Source: an uncultured Ferrimonas sp. (lineage in GTDB: Bacteria > Pseudomonadota > Gammaproteobacteria > Enterobacterales > Shewanellaceae). Taken from it: a DNA stretch of 64,000 nucleotides. The stretch lies in contig NZ_CANLCI010000007.1 of assembly GCF_947489035.1 (NCBI RefSeq), forward strand, positions 62,001 to 126,000. Direction: 5' to 3'. Shown here piece after piece: positions 1 to 8,660 of this stretch (the stretch's first letter is position 1; every line of letters begins with the position of its first letter). The position numbers and the translations under genes are program-made. The notes beneath the pieces are model-generated. The model had not been told where the DNA came from. It did no database searches and saw only the letters and a program-made list of their open reading frames with translations.

Positions 1-2123
1 ATAGCAGCAAGGTGGGCAATACCGTTGAGTTATGGGATGCGGAGCTTGATCTGCTGTTGGCTACCACCACCGCCCGCAATGGCCGCTACCGCTTTAAGTT
101 AACTCAGCCACAACAAAGCACCTTGCCTTGTAAGGTTGAGGTGCGGGCAGGCAACAAGAAGCGGATCAAGCGGGTGCGCTGGGCTTCGCAACAATGCGGC
201 CATCGACGTGCCACCATTGCTGGGCAGGTAACGGTTCAACCCAGCCCCGACGCAACAATCAGCGTTCATCTTAACGGCCAACGTTTTAGCACCCGTACCG
301 ATGCTGCTGGGGCTTATCAATTGCCGATCCTCAGTAAAGATCTCGAACCACTGGTGTTGATCCAAGCCGATGCCATCAATCCAGAGAACGGCGATCAAAT
401 TACGTTGGTCAATATGGCGGGCTCGTTCGCGCGGGTGCTGGATACGCCGCAGCACAATGTTACTCATGTCAGTAGCGCCAGTTATCAGCTGCAACTGCAA
501 GCCAATGGTGGGCTGGTGCCGCAATCCCAAGCAGAGCTGGATGCGCTAGAAACCACGATGGATGCCGAGCAAGTGCTGCAACTGGCTGGGGTGATCAAGC
601 TGCTGTTGACCGATGATCGTTTCAGCCTGCCTTTAGGGCAAACCAACCTGCTGGATTTTATTGCTGATCGCGATGCCGTTACGGCGTTTATCGCGGCAGT
701 GGCGGCGGAAGATGTGATGGCATTGAATGCAGCGGTTAGCGCGATCACGACCGATAGCACCCAGATATCGGGCTTTAACGCGAATCGTCTGCCAAGTGAG
801 CTATTGGCAGTTCGTGTGGCGAATAAAGGGTATTTGGCGCGCTATGCTGAAGTGGTTGAACTGAATGCGGCTGAGCAGAGCGGGCTGTTACTGGGCTTGG
901 GTTACAATGGCAACCCCATCAATCAAGGGTTTGATTATCGCATTGAGCAAGGCCAATTGGCGTTTGATCTTAGGGAAAGCGTACAGACGGAGACCGTGAC
1001 GTACGACATCGCGGAACTGACGGATGATGTGGCGCTGCTTGATGCCTATTACGCCGCGGGTGGTGCACCGGATGGGATCCGCTATCGCATTAGCGAGATC
1101 CAGCGTAATTACAACCGTGTTTATAACGGCAATAAAGTGGATGTGGTTCGGGTAGAAAGCCGGCAGCGTATTAATGTACCCGACTTTACTCTGGCCGATG
1201 GCAGCCAGCTTGCTGTGCCAGACAGGGTTGAGGTGTCGGTTAGCAGCCAGTTGCTGCAGTCGGCTACGGCAACGGCCACCAGCGGGTTTAGCACCCGTTG
1301 TGATGGCAGCAGCGTTTGTGTGTTGGGACGGTGGGGCGGTCTATACCATCACGATGTGGGCATTAATGTCTATTCCCGTGCCGCTTATAACAACACCGCC
1401 TTTGGTGAGGTGATTGAACTGGCAGCCGATGGCAGCGCGGTTGGGGTGATCTCGGCACAGCTCTCCAGCTGGCAAGTGGATGACCGCGGCCGGTTGCAGC
1501 TGCATTACGCCGATGGCACCGTGCAAACCAGCACGATTATCGATCAGCAAGGGCTGGAATACGGTGTGTTAAGTGAGTTTCAGCAGGGGCAGCAACGCTA
1601 CGCCAGTTACAATATCTGGGTGCGGGGCGACAGCAGCTTTGCACTGGATCTTAGTTATCTACTGAACCCCCAGCCACAGCAGTATTGGAATGGCGAAGTG
1701 AACGCATGGCGACCAGGGGTTTACGATGAACAGGGCAATCGCCACGCCTCAAACTACTTTGGTTGGAAGTTTGATAGCGGCATGAACGTCAGCAACCGCC
1801 GCTATCGATCTTACGACTACGATGGAGATGGCAACAACGATGACGTGTGGTTGATCAATGAAACCCTTGGTTGGGAGTCGCTGGCGGATCGGGTTTTGAT
1901 CAACCGCAGCAGTTACGCTCGTCGCTACTGGATCCCACTGGCAGCAACCGAACTGGATGGTGAGCGGGTGTTTTATGTGATGGAGGTGGCCGAGCGTAAC
2001 GCCGAGCTGCAATACGGTGGCGAACCGGGCTGGCATACCTACTTCTCCCCACGGGTAAACATTGAGCGTGAGATTGATCAGTACCAACCGTTTGATGCCG
2101 AGGTGATCGTGCCAGCGTCTTAA
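1..2123 (+). CDS. Partial uncharacterised secreted/surface protein, 5' end outside window
   Basis: The reading frame is open back to the window edge (codons AGC AGC AAG precede the first GTG at 12), so the true start lies upstream and at least 703 residues are visible. The first 130 residues look like two carboxypeptidase-regulatory/transthyretin-like beta folds, with the pattern of a hydrophobic strand followed by a D-x-x-G-x-Y turn (TARNGRYRF, TDAAGAYQLP). Near the C-terminus an acidic Asp-Gly loop, YDYDGDGNNDD, resembles a calcium-binding repeat. The composition is rich in Q, N, Y and D and has few cysteines, as in exported proteins. I do not recognise a catalytic motif. Function unknown; a large extracellular or outer-membrane-anchored protein is my inference. 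Confidence 0.6.
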   Translation, partial: SSKVGNTVELWDAELDLLLATTTARNGRYRFKLTQPQQSTLPCKVEVRAGNKKRIKRVRWASQQCGHRRATIAGQVTVQPSPDATISVHLNGQRFSTRTDAAGAYQLPILSKDLEPLVLIQADAINPENGDQITLVNMAGSFARVLDTPQHNVTHVSSASYQLQLQANGGLVPQSQAELDALETTMDAEQVLQLAGVIKLLLTDDRFSLPLGQTNLLDFIADRDAVTAFIAAVAAEDVMALNAAVSAITTDSTQISGFNANRLPSELLAVRVANKGYLARYAEVVELNAAEQSGLLLGLGYNGNPINQGFDYRIEQGQLAFDLRESVQTETVTYDIAELTDDVALLDAYYAAGGAPDGIRYRISEIQRNYNRVYNGNKVDVVRVESRQRINVPDFTLADGSQLAVPDRVEVSVSSQLLQSATATATSGFSTRCDGSSVCVLGRWGGLYHHDVGINVYSRAAYNNTAFGEVIELAADGSAVGVISAQLSSWQVDDRGRLQLHYADGTVQTSTIIDQQGLEYGVLSEFQQGQQRYASYNIWVRGDSSFALDLSYLLNPQPQQYWNGEVNAWRPGVYDEQGNRHASNYFGWKFDSGMNVSNRRYRSYDYDGDGNNDDVWLINETLGWESLADRVLINRSSYARRYWIPLAATELDGERVFYVMEVAERNAELQYGGEPGWHTYFSPRVNIEREIDQYQPFDAEVIVPAS

Positions 2124-2134
2124 GCGCCAGCTCA

Positions 2135-2194
2135 CCCAGCAAGTGCCCCAGCAAGTACCGTAGCCGCTGTGCGATTCTGGCTGTACTTGCTGGG
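2135..2194. repeat. Triple CCCAGCAAGT repeat forming a hairpin
   Basis: CCCAGCAAGT occurs directly twice (2135-2144 and 2147-2156) and once inverted. CCCAGCAAGTAC at 2147-2158 pairs perfectly with GTACTTGCTGGG at 2183-2194 over 12 bp. There is no T-run after the stem, so this is not a classic terminator. It sits between the partial gene and the exonuclease gene. Confidence 0.55.
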
Positions 2195-2286
2195 AACATC
2201 AACAATCAAGCGGTCTCAGTGCGTTGTGGTTTTGCTTTTAACGGAGAGCCCGTTAAGCTTGCCCTCTATCGCTAAAGGAGCCGCCC

Positions 2287-2895
2287 ATGTCCCACCGTCA
2301 TACCCCCGCTAACACCATCGTTGTACTGGATTTTGAAACCACCGGTTTGTCCCCCAACATGGGCGATCGGGCTATTGAAATTGGTGCCGTTAAATTGGTG
2401 GATGGTCAGGTGGTGGATCAATTCAGCGAATTGATGGATCCGGGGTTTCGAGTGAGTGGCTTTATTGAAAGTTACACCGGGATCAGTAACGCCATGCTCG
2501 CCACGGCACCTAACTGCGCCGAGGTGATGCACCGCTTTGCTGATTTCATTCAAGGCTGCAATATGCTGGCCCACAACGCCTCTTTTGATAAGAAGTTTTT
2601 GGATGCCGAGCTGGACGCCATTGGCCGCAGCTACAGTGGTGAATTTGTCTGTTCGCTGTTGATTGGTCGCCGCATCTACCCGCACGCGCCCAACCACAAA
2701 TTGGGCACCTTGGTGGAGTACAAAAACGTGCAGCACGATGGCGTATTTCACCGTGCCTTGGCCGATGCGCAGATGACCGCGAAACTGTGGCTTGCGATGG
2801 TGGCAGATTGTGGTGGCAACGTTAGCTTTGCCCAGATGTACACCATCAGTAAAACCCCCAAAGCGAAAGTGCCCGCACTGTTAGCTACGTTGTAA
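2287..2895 (+). CDS. DnaQ-family 3'-5' exonuclease (DEDDh)
   Basis: A 202-residue single-domain exonuclease of the RNase T/DnaQ fold. ExoI motif VLDFETTG holds the first metal ligands Asp15 and Glu17. ExoII is HNASFDKKFLD, and ExoIII is HRALADAQMT with the general-base His and last Asp, so the DEDDh set is complete. It is too short for a polymerase fusion. Although similar to the DNA polymerase III epsilon subunit, it lacks obvious clamp-binding and alpha-binding tails, so a stand-alone nuclease in repair or RNA trimming is more likely. A strong ribosome site (AAAGGAG) precedes the ATG. It appears monocistronic. Confidence 0.85.
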   Translation: MSHRHTPANTIVVLDFETTGLSPNMGDRAIEIGAVKLVDGQVVDQFSELMDPGFRVSGFIESYTGISNAMLATAPNCAEVMHRFADFIQGCNMLAHNASFDKKFLDAELDAIGRSYSGEFVCSLLIGRRIYPHAPNHKLGTLVEYKNVQHDGVFHRALADAQMTAKLWLAMVADCGGNVSFAQMYTISKTPKAKVPALLATL

Positions 2896-2988
2896 ATCGC
2901 GAGCCTCATTAGCGTTGCATTGAACGAGTAGCGGCTGGCTAATCATCAACAAACCCCTTAGTTTGGGTACCTTCGACACGGAGGTAAA

Positions 2989-3801
2989 ATGAAAACCCTG
3001 ATCCCCTACAAAACCACCTTAGATGGTGGCAATGCCTACTGGATGGCTCGGCTGGCACAGCTGGTGTATTGCCGTCGCCCCGCCGATCCCCGTCCGGATG
3101 AGGCGCCGATCCTTACTGCGCTGCAACAGCAAGATCCGCAATTTACCCAAGTGATTGGCTACAGCGAGCAGAGTGCTCAAGCGATGCTGGTGGTGCATGG
3201 GGACTACCTTGCCGTGGCGTTTCGTGGCACCGACGAGCCCAATGATTGGCTGGATAACCTCAATGCCTTTGCCACCGACCAGCTGTTTGGCGAGTTTCAC
3301 CGTGGCTTTTATCAATCCTTTGCGGCGCTATGGCCGCAGATCGAGGCCGACATCAATCGGCAGCAGCAACAGCAATCTCGGCCTCTGTTCTTTTGCGGCC
3401 ACAGCTTAGGTGGGGCGATGGCAACCATTGCAGCGGCGCAGTTGGTGCATCAGGACAAGCCCTTCACCTCGCTTTATACCTTTGGCCAACCACGGGCGAT
3501 GACTCGCGCTACTGCACGGATCTTCAACCAAGAGGCCAAGGGGCGCTATTTCCGTTTTCACAACAACAACGACCTGGTGACCCGAGTGCCAGCACGCTTT
3601 ATGGGCTACAGTCACGCCGGCACCTACCTCTACATCAGTGAAGAGAAACAGATCCACCAAGAGCCCGGTTTTTGGTTCCGGTTCTTAGATTCGGTGGATG
3701 GTGCGGTAAATTCGGTGCTGGACTTGGGGTTAGATGCCATTGACGATCATGGCATGGAGCACTATCTGGCCGCCATCGAACAGTGGCAGTTCGAACCGTA
3801 A
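2989..3801 (+). CDS. Lipase class 3 family protein
   Basis: A 270-residue alpha/beta hydrolase of the fungal-type class 3 lipase family. The nucleophile elbow CGHSLGGAMA places Ser139. FRGTDEPNDWLDNL is the oxyanion/lid strand typical of the family, and the catalytic Asp is probably in NNNDLVTRVP with the His near the C-terminus. No signal peptide is visible, so it would be cytosolic unless exported by another route. The start ATG follows a GGAGG site. Predicted to hydrolyse acyl esters; the physiological lipid is not known from the sequence. It lies convergent to the next hydrolase gene with only 13 bases between them. Confidence 0.85.
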   Translation: MKTLIPYKTTLDGGNAYWMARLAQLVYCRRPADPRPDEAPILTALQQQDPQFTQVIGYSEQSAQAMLVVHGDYLAVAFRGTDEPNDWLDNLNAFATDQLFGEFHRGFYQSFAALWPQIEADINRQQQQQSRPLFFCGHSLGGAMATIAAAQLVHQDKPFTSLYTFGQPRAMTRATARIFNQEAKGRYFRFHNNNDLVTRVPARFMGYSHAGTYLYISEEKQIHQEPGFWFRFLDSVDGAVNSVLDLGLDAIDDHGMEHYLAAIEQWQFEP

Positions 3802-3814
3802 GGACGGCACGGCA

Positions 3815-4711
3815 TTAGCTGGCTTGTTGCTGTGGTTGACTGTGCTGCTGGATCCAATCCAGTGCCAACGGCCACAGCGCCTGACACTGGCGACTGAAGA
3901 ACTTCATGTGCCCAATCTCTTTCAGGCCATGTTCTTGTGGCACTAACGTCAGCCGTTGTGGCTGCAATTGGTGATGCACCGCAATCATCTCGGCCACGTT
4001 GCGGTTGTTGGCGATCTCATCATCACTGGCGTTGATCCACAGGGCTGGAATATTCAACCGATGGTAACTGTGCTGTTGAATGGCGTGGCCAAAATCAGTT
4101 TGCACGTAGCCACTGCCGTTACACCAGTGCCGCCACTGTTGCGCAACTGCCTTAGGCAGCGGTTCACCCATGCCGAACCACTGCGATTTGGTGTGGCCGA
4201 ACAGCAGATTGCTAAGGGGAATAAAGCCGTTCATAAAGTACTGGGCGCTAAGCCAAAATGGCATCCGCATGTTGCTTAAATTGCCCGATGAACAAGCAAA
4301 AGCAAACATCGAACTAAGCTGGGCACTGTTGTGCATCAACCCCAGCAACTGTCCGCCAGCGCTGTGGCCAATCAGATGACAAGAACGGTTAGGCACTAAC
4401 TGTTGCAGCTTGGCCAGTACCGCAGGCATATCTTGCTCACCCCATTGCTGGATCGAGGCCGTACTGTTGCTAACGGCCCCCTGTAACGAGCCGCCAATGC
4501 CGCGATTATCAAAACTCAATACTGCCAGTCCCTGTTGCGCTAAATAGCGGGAAAAATTGGCATAAAACTGACGTTTTATCCCCGTTGCCGGCGCAATCAT
4601 CACCGCCGCTGAGGCGGCAATCTTTGGGGCAAAATAGCTGGCTGCCAATACGGTGCCATCTTCGCAGTTGATCGTCAGTTGCTCGCAAGTGATATCGTCC
4701 ATGGCCTTCAT
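3815..4711 (-). CDS. Alpha/beta hydrolase (serine aminopeptidase/lysophospholipase-like)
   Basis: About 298 residues. The nucleophile elbow GHSAGGQLLG and an upstream strand LSFDNRGIGGS are the fingerprint of the serine aminopeptidase S33/YheT-like hydrolase group. The C-terminal segment has the acid residue region (WINASDDEIANN) and the catalytic His region (PQEHGLKEIGHMKF). ATG at 4711 was chosen; a TTG three codons upstream and an ATG three codons downstream are alternatives. No signal peptide. Substrate unknown. Confidence 0.75.
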   Translation of the reverse strand: MKAMDDITCEQLTINCEDGTVLAASYFAPKIAASAAVMIAPATGIKRQFYANFSRYLAQQGLAVLSFDNRGIGGSLQGAVSNSTASIQQWGEQDMPAVLAKLQQLVPNRSCHLIGHSAGGQLLGLMHNSAQLSSMFAFACSSGNLSNMRMPFWLSAQYFMNGFIPLSNLLFGHTKSQWFGMGEPLPKAVAQQWRHWCNGSGYVQTDFGHAIQQHSYHRLNIPALWINASDDEIANNRNVAEMIAVHHQLQPQRLTLVPQEHGLKEIGHMKFFSRQCQALWPLALDWIQQHSQPQQQAS

Positions 4712-4847
4712 ACTGTTCAAGTGTGAGAAAGATCACATTAGCGTGAAGGGGCCAACTGGTCAAACCTGTTCTTGGTGTCACCATTGACGCGAGCAAGAAG
4801 CAAGGTGGATCAAAGCCGAGGATGGCAGGTGGGGATCAAGCAGATAC

Positions 4848-4880
4848 AAAAAAGCCACCTTCTTGCGAAGGTGGCTTTTT
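4848..4880 (-). terminator. Rho-independent terminator of ssrA
   Basis: An 11-bp stem (AAGCCACCTTC/GAAGGTGGCTT) with a TTGC loop is flanked by A- and T-runs. On the minus strand it ends in a U-tract about 10 bases after the tmRNA CCA end. Confidence 0.85.
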
Positions 4881-4889
4881 CCAAACGTT

Positions 4890-5250
4890 TGGTGGAGCTG
4901 GCGGGATTTGAACCCGCGTCCAAAACATCTACGCCGTCGGCACTACATGCTTAGTCACTGTTTTATTTAACCGGTCAAGACCCCCAGAGACAGGGTTCTA
5001 TCGGGTGAGTCGGATTGGTTTTAACGCTTTCTCTCCCGACAAAGAGTCCACGCGATCATGCAGGGTTTGACTACCTTGAATCTTCAGCCAGCAAGCGGGG
5101 CTTCAGAGGTAGGCACTACACAGCGTATTAGGCTGCTAGTGCGTAGTTTTCGTCGTTTGCGACTATTTTTTTGCGGCTTTTTACGTGGCCAACCGCCCCA
5201 CGGCATGCTCCTAGGGTTTCAAATATTCTGTCGAATCCTGAATCAGCCCC
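4890..5250 (-). ncRNA. ssrA: Transfer-messenger RNA (tmRNA)
   Basis: A 361-nt tmRNA that rescues stalled ribosomes with SmpB by acting first as tRNA-Ala and then as mRNA. Read on the minus strand, the 5' end is GGGGCTGATTCAGGATTCGA and the 3' end is a T-arm (GGTTCAAATCC) plus encoded CCA; together these form the tRNA-like domain. The tag frame lies at 5128-5160 (resume codon GCA, stop TAA) and encodes ANDENYALAA, identical to the E. coli tag after the first alanine. The partner gene smpB lies 64 bases upstream on the same strand. Confidence 0.97.
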
Positions 5251-5258
5251 AGAACTTA

Positions 5259-5288
5259 AGTCTACCACCGTTAGCCGCTGACGGCCAA
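5259..5288 (-). promoter_or_regulatory. ssrA promoter
   Basis: On the minus strand, TTGGCC (5283-5288), an 18-base spacer and TAGACT (5259-5264) sit with the -10 eight bases before the mature tmRNA 5' end. The -35 is weak, so this is a plausible sigma-70 promoter rather than a proven one. Confidence 0.5.
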
Positions 5289-5314
5289 GAGCAAACTGTT
5301 CATACAACCAGCAG

Positions 5315-5803
5315 TTAGCGCATGCTGCCTTTCATTACGCGTGCTTTTTCACGTTGCCAGTCGCGTTCTTTGCTGTCCTGACGTTTATCGTGCAGCTGCT
5401 TACCCTGTGCAAGGGCTACTTCCAGCTTAACGTTGGATTTGCTCCAGTACAGCGCAACTGGCACCAAAGTGTGGCCAGAGCGCTCCACTTGGCCGATCAA
5501 GCGATCAAGCTCGCGTCGTTTCAGCAACAGCTTTCGCGGTCGCATCGGCTCGGCGATAACGTGGGTAGAGGCAACATGTAATGGGGTAATGTTGCAGGCA
5601 ACCAGGTAGGCCTCGTTGCGTTGAATGATGACGTAGCAATCGGTCAGGTTAACTTTGCCCTGACGGAGTGACTTAACTTCCCAGCCTTGTAAGACCAGAC
5701 CCGCCTCAATCTTCTCCAAAAACTTATATTCGTGCTTCGCTTTTTTGTTCAGCGCGATAGTTGAGGAGGTGGGCTTGGATTTCTTTGCATTATTCTTAGC
5801 CAT
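5315..5803 (-). CDS. smpB: SsrA-binding protein SmpB
   Basis: A 162-residue protein that binds the tRNA-like domain of tmRNA and brings it to stalled ribosomes. Family signatures are [12 protein letters not shown] near the N-terminus, [16 protein letters not shown] (conserved core), and the basic C-terminal tail ([20 protein letters not shown]) that occupies the empty mRNA channel. Length matches E. coli SmpB (160). It lies directly upstream of ssrA on the same strand. No Shine-Dalgarno sequence is visible before the ATG, and a TATAAT lies only nine bases upstream, so its message may have almost no 5' leader. Confidence 0.96.
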   Translation of the reverse strand: MAKNNAKKSKPTSSTIALNKKAKHEYKFLEKIEAGLVLQGWEVKSLRQGKVNLTDCYVIIQRNEAYLVACNITPLHVASTHVIAEPMRPRKLLLKRRELDRLIGQVERSGHTLVPVALYWSKSNVKLEVALAQGKQLHDKRQDSKERDWQREKARVMKGSMR

Positions 5804-5812
5804 AAGCGCGAC

Positions 5813-5818
5813 ATTATA
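5813..5818 (-). promoter_or_regulatory. Candidate smpB -10 element
   Basis: A perfect TATAAT on the minus strand ends nine bases before the smpB ATG. I see no convincing -35 at 16-18 bases. If used, transcription would start at or within about three bases of the start codon. Confidence 0.4.
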
Positions 5819-5889
5819 CCTGTCTTACAGCGTTTTGGTATCGCTTCAGCTGTGGCAAAATGATCTCATGTGATCAGTGGAGTACTCAA

Positions 5890-6318
5890 ATGCCAGAGAT
5901 TAATCGCAGCGCGTTGGTTCGCTTTAGTGCGGCGCAGATGTACGCGTTGGTGAACGATGTGGCGTCATACCCTAAATTTTTACCCGGTTGCGTTGGCAGC
6001 AAGGTATTAGAGCAGGCCGAAAACCAAATGGTGGCGTCGGTGGCGGTCAGCAAAGTGGGGATCAGCCACAGCTTTACCACCTGCAACACCTTGGTGGAAA
6101 ACCAATCCATCAGCATGGCGTTGCAAGATGGCCCGTTTAAAGCGCTGTCTGGTGGTTGGGTGTTTACTCCGCTGCGCGACGATGCGTGCAAAGTAGAGCT
6201 GTCGTTGCAGTTCGAGTTTTCCAGCCCATTGGTGGCCAAGGCGTTTGGCCGAGTGTTCAGTGAAGTGGCGCAGAATATGGTGCAAGCTTTTACTGAGCGC
6301 GCTAAGGATGTGTACTAA
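5890..6318 (+). CDS. ratA: Ribosome association toxin RatA / START-like (COQ10 family) protein
   Basis: A 142-residue START-like helix-grip protein of the polyketide-cyclase/COQ10 family. The start at 5890 gives MPEINRSALVRFSAAQMY, aligning with E. coli RatA, and has GGAG seven bases upstream; an earlier in-frame start at 5860 is less likely. LVNDVASYPKFLPGC is the conserved core. In E. coli RatA has been reported to hinder 70S assembly, while homologues bind quinones; which applies here cannot be told from sequence. The stop overlaps the next start (TAATG), so it is translationally coupled to rnfH and divergent from smpB. Confidence 0.88.
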   Translation: MPEINRSALVRFSAAQMYALVNDVASYPKFLPGCVGSKVLEQAENQMVASVAVSKVGISHSFTTCNTLVENQSISMALQDGPFKALSGGWVFTPLRDDACKVELSLQFEFSSPLVAKAFGRVFSEVAQNMVQAFTERAKDVY

Positions 6319-6674
6319 TGAGTGACACCATGCAAATTGAGGTGGTCTATGCGTTGCCGGGCGAAGCCTTTGTGCGGAAATTAAATTTGCCGGTTGGCGC
6401 GACTGCCGAGGAAGCGATTCAAACCTGTGGCGTGCTAGAGCGTTATCCCAATATCGATTTAGCAAAGCAGAAGGTGGGCATTTTTAGCCGCACAGTGAAG
6501 CCCGCTTATGTGTTAGCCGATGGCGATCGGGTTGAAATCTACCGGCCATTACTGGCGGATCCACGCGAGGTGCGTAAGCGCCGTGCCGAAAAGGCGAAGC
6601 AAGAGGGGCGAGCCGATGCGGTAACCGGTGGGAAACCAAACCCATTGCGTGCTGAGGCGGATGACGCCCAGTAA
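6318..6674 (+). CDS. rnfH: RnfH family ubiquitin-like protein (RatB)
   Basis: A 118-residue protein of the RnfH/UPF0125 family, a beta-grasp ubiquitin-like fold. IEVVYALPGEAFVRKLNLPVG and the conserved GDRVEIYRPLLADPREVRKRRAE tail identify it. It overlaps ratA by one base (TAATG), the usual ratA-ratB pair. Function is unsettled in the family; the name comes from association with rnf electron-transport genes elsewhere, and no rnf genes are present here. The C-terminus is basic and likely disordered. Confidence 0.9.
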   Translation: MSDTMQIEVVYALPGEAFVRKLNLPVGATAEEAIQTCGVLERYPNIDLAKQKVGIFSRTVKPAYVLADGDRVEIYRPLLADPREVRKRRAEKAKQEGRADAVTGGKPNPLRAEADDAQ

Positions 6675-6705
6675 CCCCAGCGTTGAGTTAATGGGGTTTT
6701 AGGCA

Positions 6706-6738
6706 ACAAAAAAGGAGGCAATGGCCTCCTTTTTTTGT
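6706..6738. terminator. Bidirectional terminator between rnfH and bamE
   Basis: GGAGGC-AAT-GGCCTCC type stem flanked by A6 and T7 serves both converging genes. A second weaker hairpin (AACCCCA/TGGGGTT, about 6673-6700) sits just after the rnfH stop. Confidence 0.85.
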
Positions 6739-6755
6739 GCGCAGTAACGGCGCGG

Positions 6756-7130
6756 TTATTGGCTGTTACTGGTTTCGAGCGGGGTGTTGTACTGCTCGCT
6801 TAATTCGTAATCGCCGCTGATGCTGGCAACTTTATCGGCCACAAAGGTAACGATCAGCTCTTTTTCAGTCACTTCGTCGGTGCGGCCGTTTTTGTACTGG
6901 TAGATGTAGTACCACGTATCCGAGGCGAAGCTGTCGCGCAGTACCGGACGGCCAAGCACAAACTCAACCTGTTCACGGCTCATTTCGACGCGCAGTTTCT
7001 CCACCTGAGTCTGTTCGATGAAGTTGCCCTGTGGCACATCAATTTTGTACACCAACCACTCAAATTGAGCGCATCCTGCCAAGCCCGTGGCTAAGGTGGC
7101 TGCGAGCATCAGGTTTCTGAACTGCTTCAT
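6756..7130 (-). CDS. bamE: Outer membrane assembly lipoprotein BamE (SmpA)
   Basis: A 124-residue lipoprotein of the BAM complex that folds beta-barrels into the outer membrane. The start at 7130 gives a lipoprotein signal MKQFRNLMLAATLATGLAGC with the acylated Cys at residue 20; a longer frame to 7175 would bury this signal. The SmpA/OmlA domain follows with Q-I/V-x-x-L-R-x-x-M-S-R-E-Q (VEKLRVEMSREQVEFVLG), the D-x-F/W-Y-Y motif (SDTWYYIYQYKNG) and the VTFVADKVASI strand. Location next to ratA/rnfH and recN is the classic arrangement. Confidence 0.94.
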   Translation of the reverse strand: MKQFRNLMLAATLATGLAGCAQFEWLVYKIDVPQGNFIEQTQVEKLRVEMSREQVEFVLGRPVLRDSFASDTWYYIYQYKNGRTDEVTEKELIVTFVADKVASISGDYELSEQYNTPLETSNSQ

Positions 7131-7280
7131 CCTACTCTCTAAATCCATATTTATGTGAGCTGGCATCATACCCAAGCTTATCGGGCCGAGTCTATGGGGA
7201 AACGGCGTTCGCTGTTGCTAAGGAAAGTTGCCAACGGCTTATTTGTTAAGGGGTTAGTGTAAAGCTTGACGGGAAAGTTC

Positions 7281-7303
7281 AAAAAAGGGGCCATCAGGCC
7301 CCT
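7281..7303 (-). terminator. Terminator of the alcohol dehydrogenase gene
   Basis: A GGGGCC-ATCA-GGCCCC hairpin is followed, on the minus strand, by six U residues, about 20 bases after the stop codon. Confidence 0.8.
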
Positions 7304-7325
7304 AAGTGGTCACGCGAGTAAACGC

Positions 7326-8477
7326 TTATAGTGCGTTTTTGTAGATCTGGCAGATCTGCTCGTGGCTCGCTTCACGTGGGTTGGTTAGGCCACAGGCATC
7401 GTTCAATGCGTTGGTTGCCAGTGTTGGGATGTCTTCTTCCTTCACGCCCAGACCAGCCAAGCTTTGTGGGATGTCGATATCCAGAGACAGTTCGCGGATG
7501 GCTTGCAGTGCGGCTTGAGCACCTTGCTCGTCGCTCATGGCGGCAACGTCTTTGCCCATCAGGTGTGCAACCAGCTTCAGCTTGTCGGCAACAACCGTGG
7601 CGTTGAACTCTTGTACGTGTGGCAGCAACAGTGCGTTACATACGCCGTGTGGCAGATCGTAGAAACCGCCCAGCTGGTGCGCCATGGCGTGTACGTGGCC
7701 CAAAGAGGCGTTGTTGAATGCCATGCCAGCCAAGAATTGAGCGTAAGCCATCTGCTCACGTGCGTCGATGTCGTTACCGTCTTTCACTGCTTGGCGTAGG
7801 TTGTTGGCAATCAGGGTGATCGCTTTTTCTGCGCAGGCATCGGTGATTGGGGTTGCGGCGATAGACACCAGTGCTTCAATGGCGTGAGTCAGCGCGTCCA
7901 TGCCGGTAGCGGCAGTCAGGAAGGCTGGCTTCGCTTTCATCAGTTCCGGATCGTTTACTGACAGCAGCGGAGTGGTGTGCTTATCAACGATGGCCATTTT
8001 GATGTGGCGCGCTTCATCAGTGATGATGCAGAAGCGGGTCATTTCAGACGCGGTACCGGCGGTGGTGTTGATGGCAACCAGTGGCATCTGCGGCTTGGCA
8101 GATTTATCAACGCCTTCGTAATCAGCAATTTTGCCACCGTTTGCGGCAACCAAAGCGATCCCTTTGGCACAGTCGTGTGGCGAACCGCCACCGAAGGAGA
8201 TAACGAAGTCACACTGATGTTCGTTCAGCAGCGCCAAACCAGCGTCGACGTTGCCGGTGGTTGGGTTTGGCTGAGTACCATCAAATACGATGGCGGCAAT
8301 GCCTTTGCTGGCCAGCTTGTCAGACAGGTTAGCGACCATGCCCAGTTGTACCAGCGGCTTGTCGGTTACGATCAGTGCTTTTTTGAAACCCAGAGCCACG
8401 ATGTCATCAACAGCAACGTCCAATGCGCCTTGGCCAACGGTGTTCACAGATGGGATGAAAAATTTGGAAGCGGTCAC
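7326..8477 (-). CDS. Iron-containing alcohol dehydrogenase (group III)
   Basis: A 383-residue NAD-dependent Fe-ADH, the length of Zymomonas AdhB and E. coli YiaY. The N-terminal nucleotide-binding half contains [12 protein letters not shown] (the GGGS pyrophosphate loop) and [11 protein letters not shown]. The C-terminal helical half carries the metal site: Asp in TDACAEKA, and His residues in [29 protein letters not shown]. All ligands appear present. It likely interconverts short primary alcohols and aldehydes. Codons favour the abundant set, suggesting strong expression. It has its own terminator and no close operon partner. Confidence 0.93.
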   Translation of the reverse strand: MTASKFFIPSVNTVGQGALDVAVDDIVALGFKKALIVTDKPLVQLGMVANLSDKLASKGIAAIVFDGTQPNPTTGNVDAGLALLNEHQCDFVISFGGGSPHDCAKGIALVAANGGKIADYEGVDKSAKPQMPLVAINTTAGTASEMTRFCIITDEARHIKMAIVDKHTTPLLSVNDPELMKAKPAFLTAATGMDALTHAIEALVSIAATPITDACAEKAITLIANNLRQAVKDGNDIDAREQMAYAQFLAGMAFNNASLGHVHAMAHQLGGFYDLPHGVCNALLLPHVQEFNATVVADKLKLVAHLMGKDVAAMSDEQGAQAALQAIRELSLDIDIPQSLAGLGVKEEDIPTLATNALNDACGLTNPREASHEQICQIYKNAL

Positions 8478-8660
8478 GATGCTTCTCCTAATAGTGATTT
8501 AAAAAGTTTCTCTGCCACCTAAATTACGCCTACCTCGAAGTAGGTAATGTGATCGATGTCGAGAATTACACTACTGATTTTAATCTTGACGAGAGTTCAG
8601 ATGCGCCGTGACCATAAATGAAGTTTTGTTCGCAGCTTCACTATTGAAATATAAGGTGAA

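Noticed and set aside
4772..4954. 60-codon plus-strand frame over the ssrA 3' end
   Set aside because: Overlaps the tmRNA terminator and acceptor domain; explained by the RNA gene.
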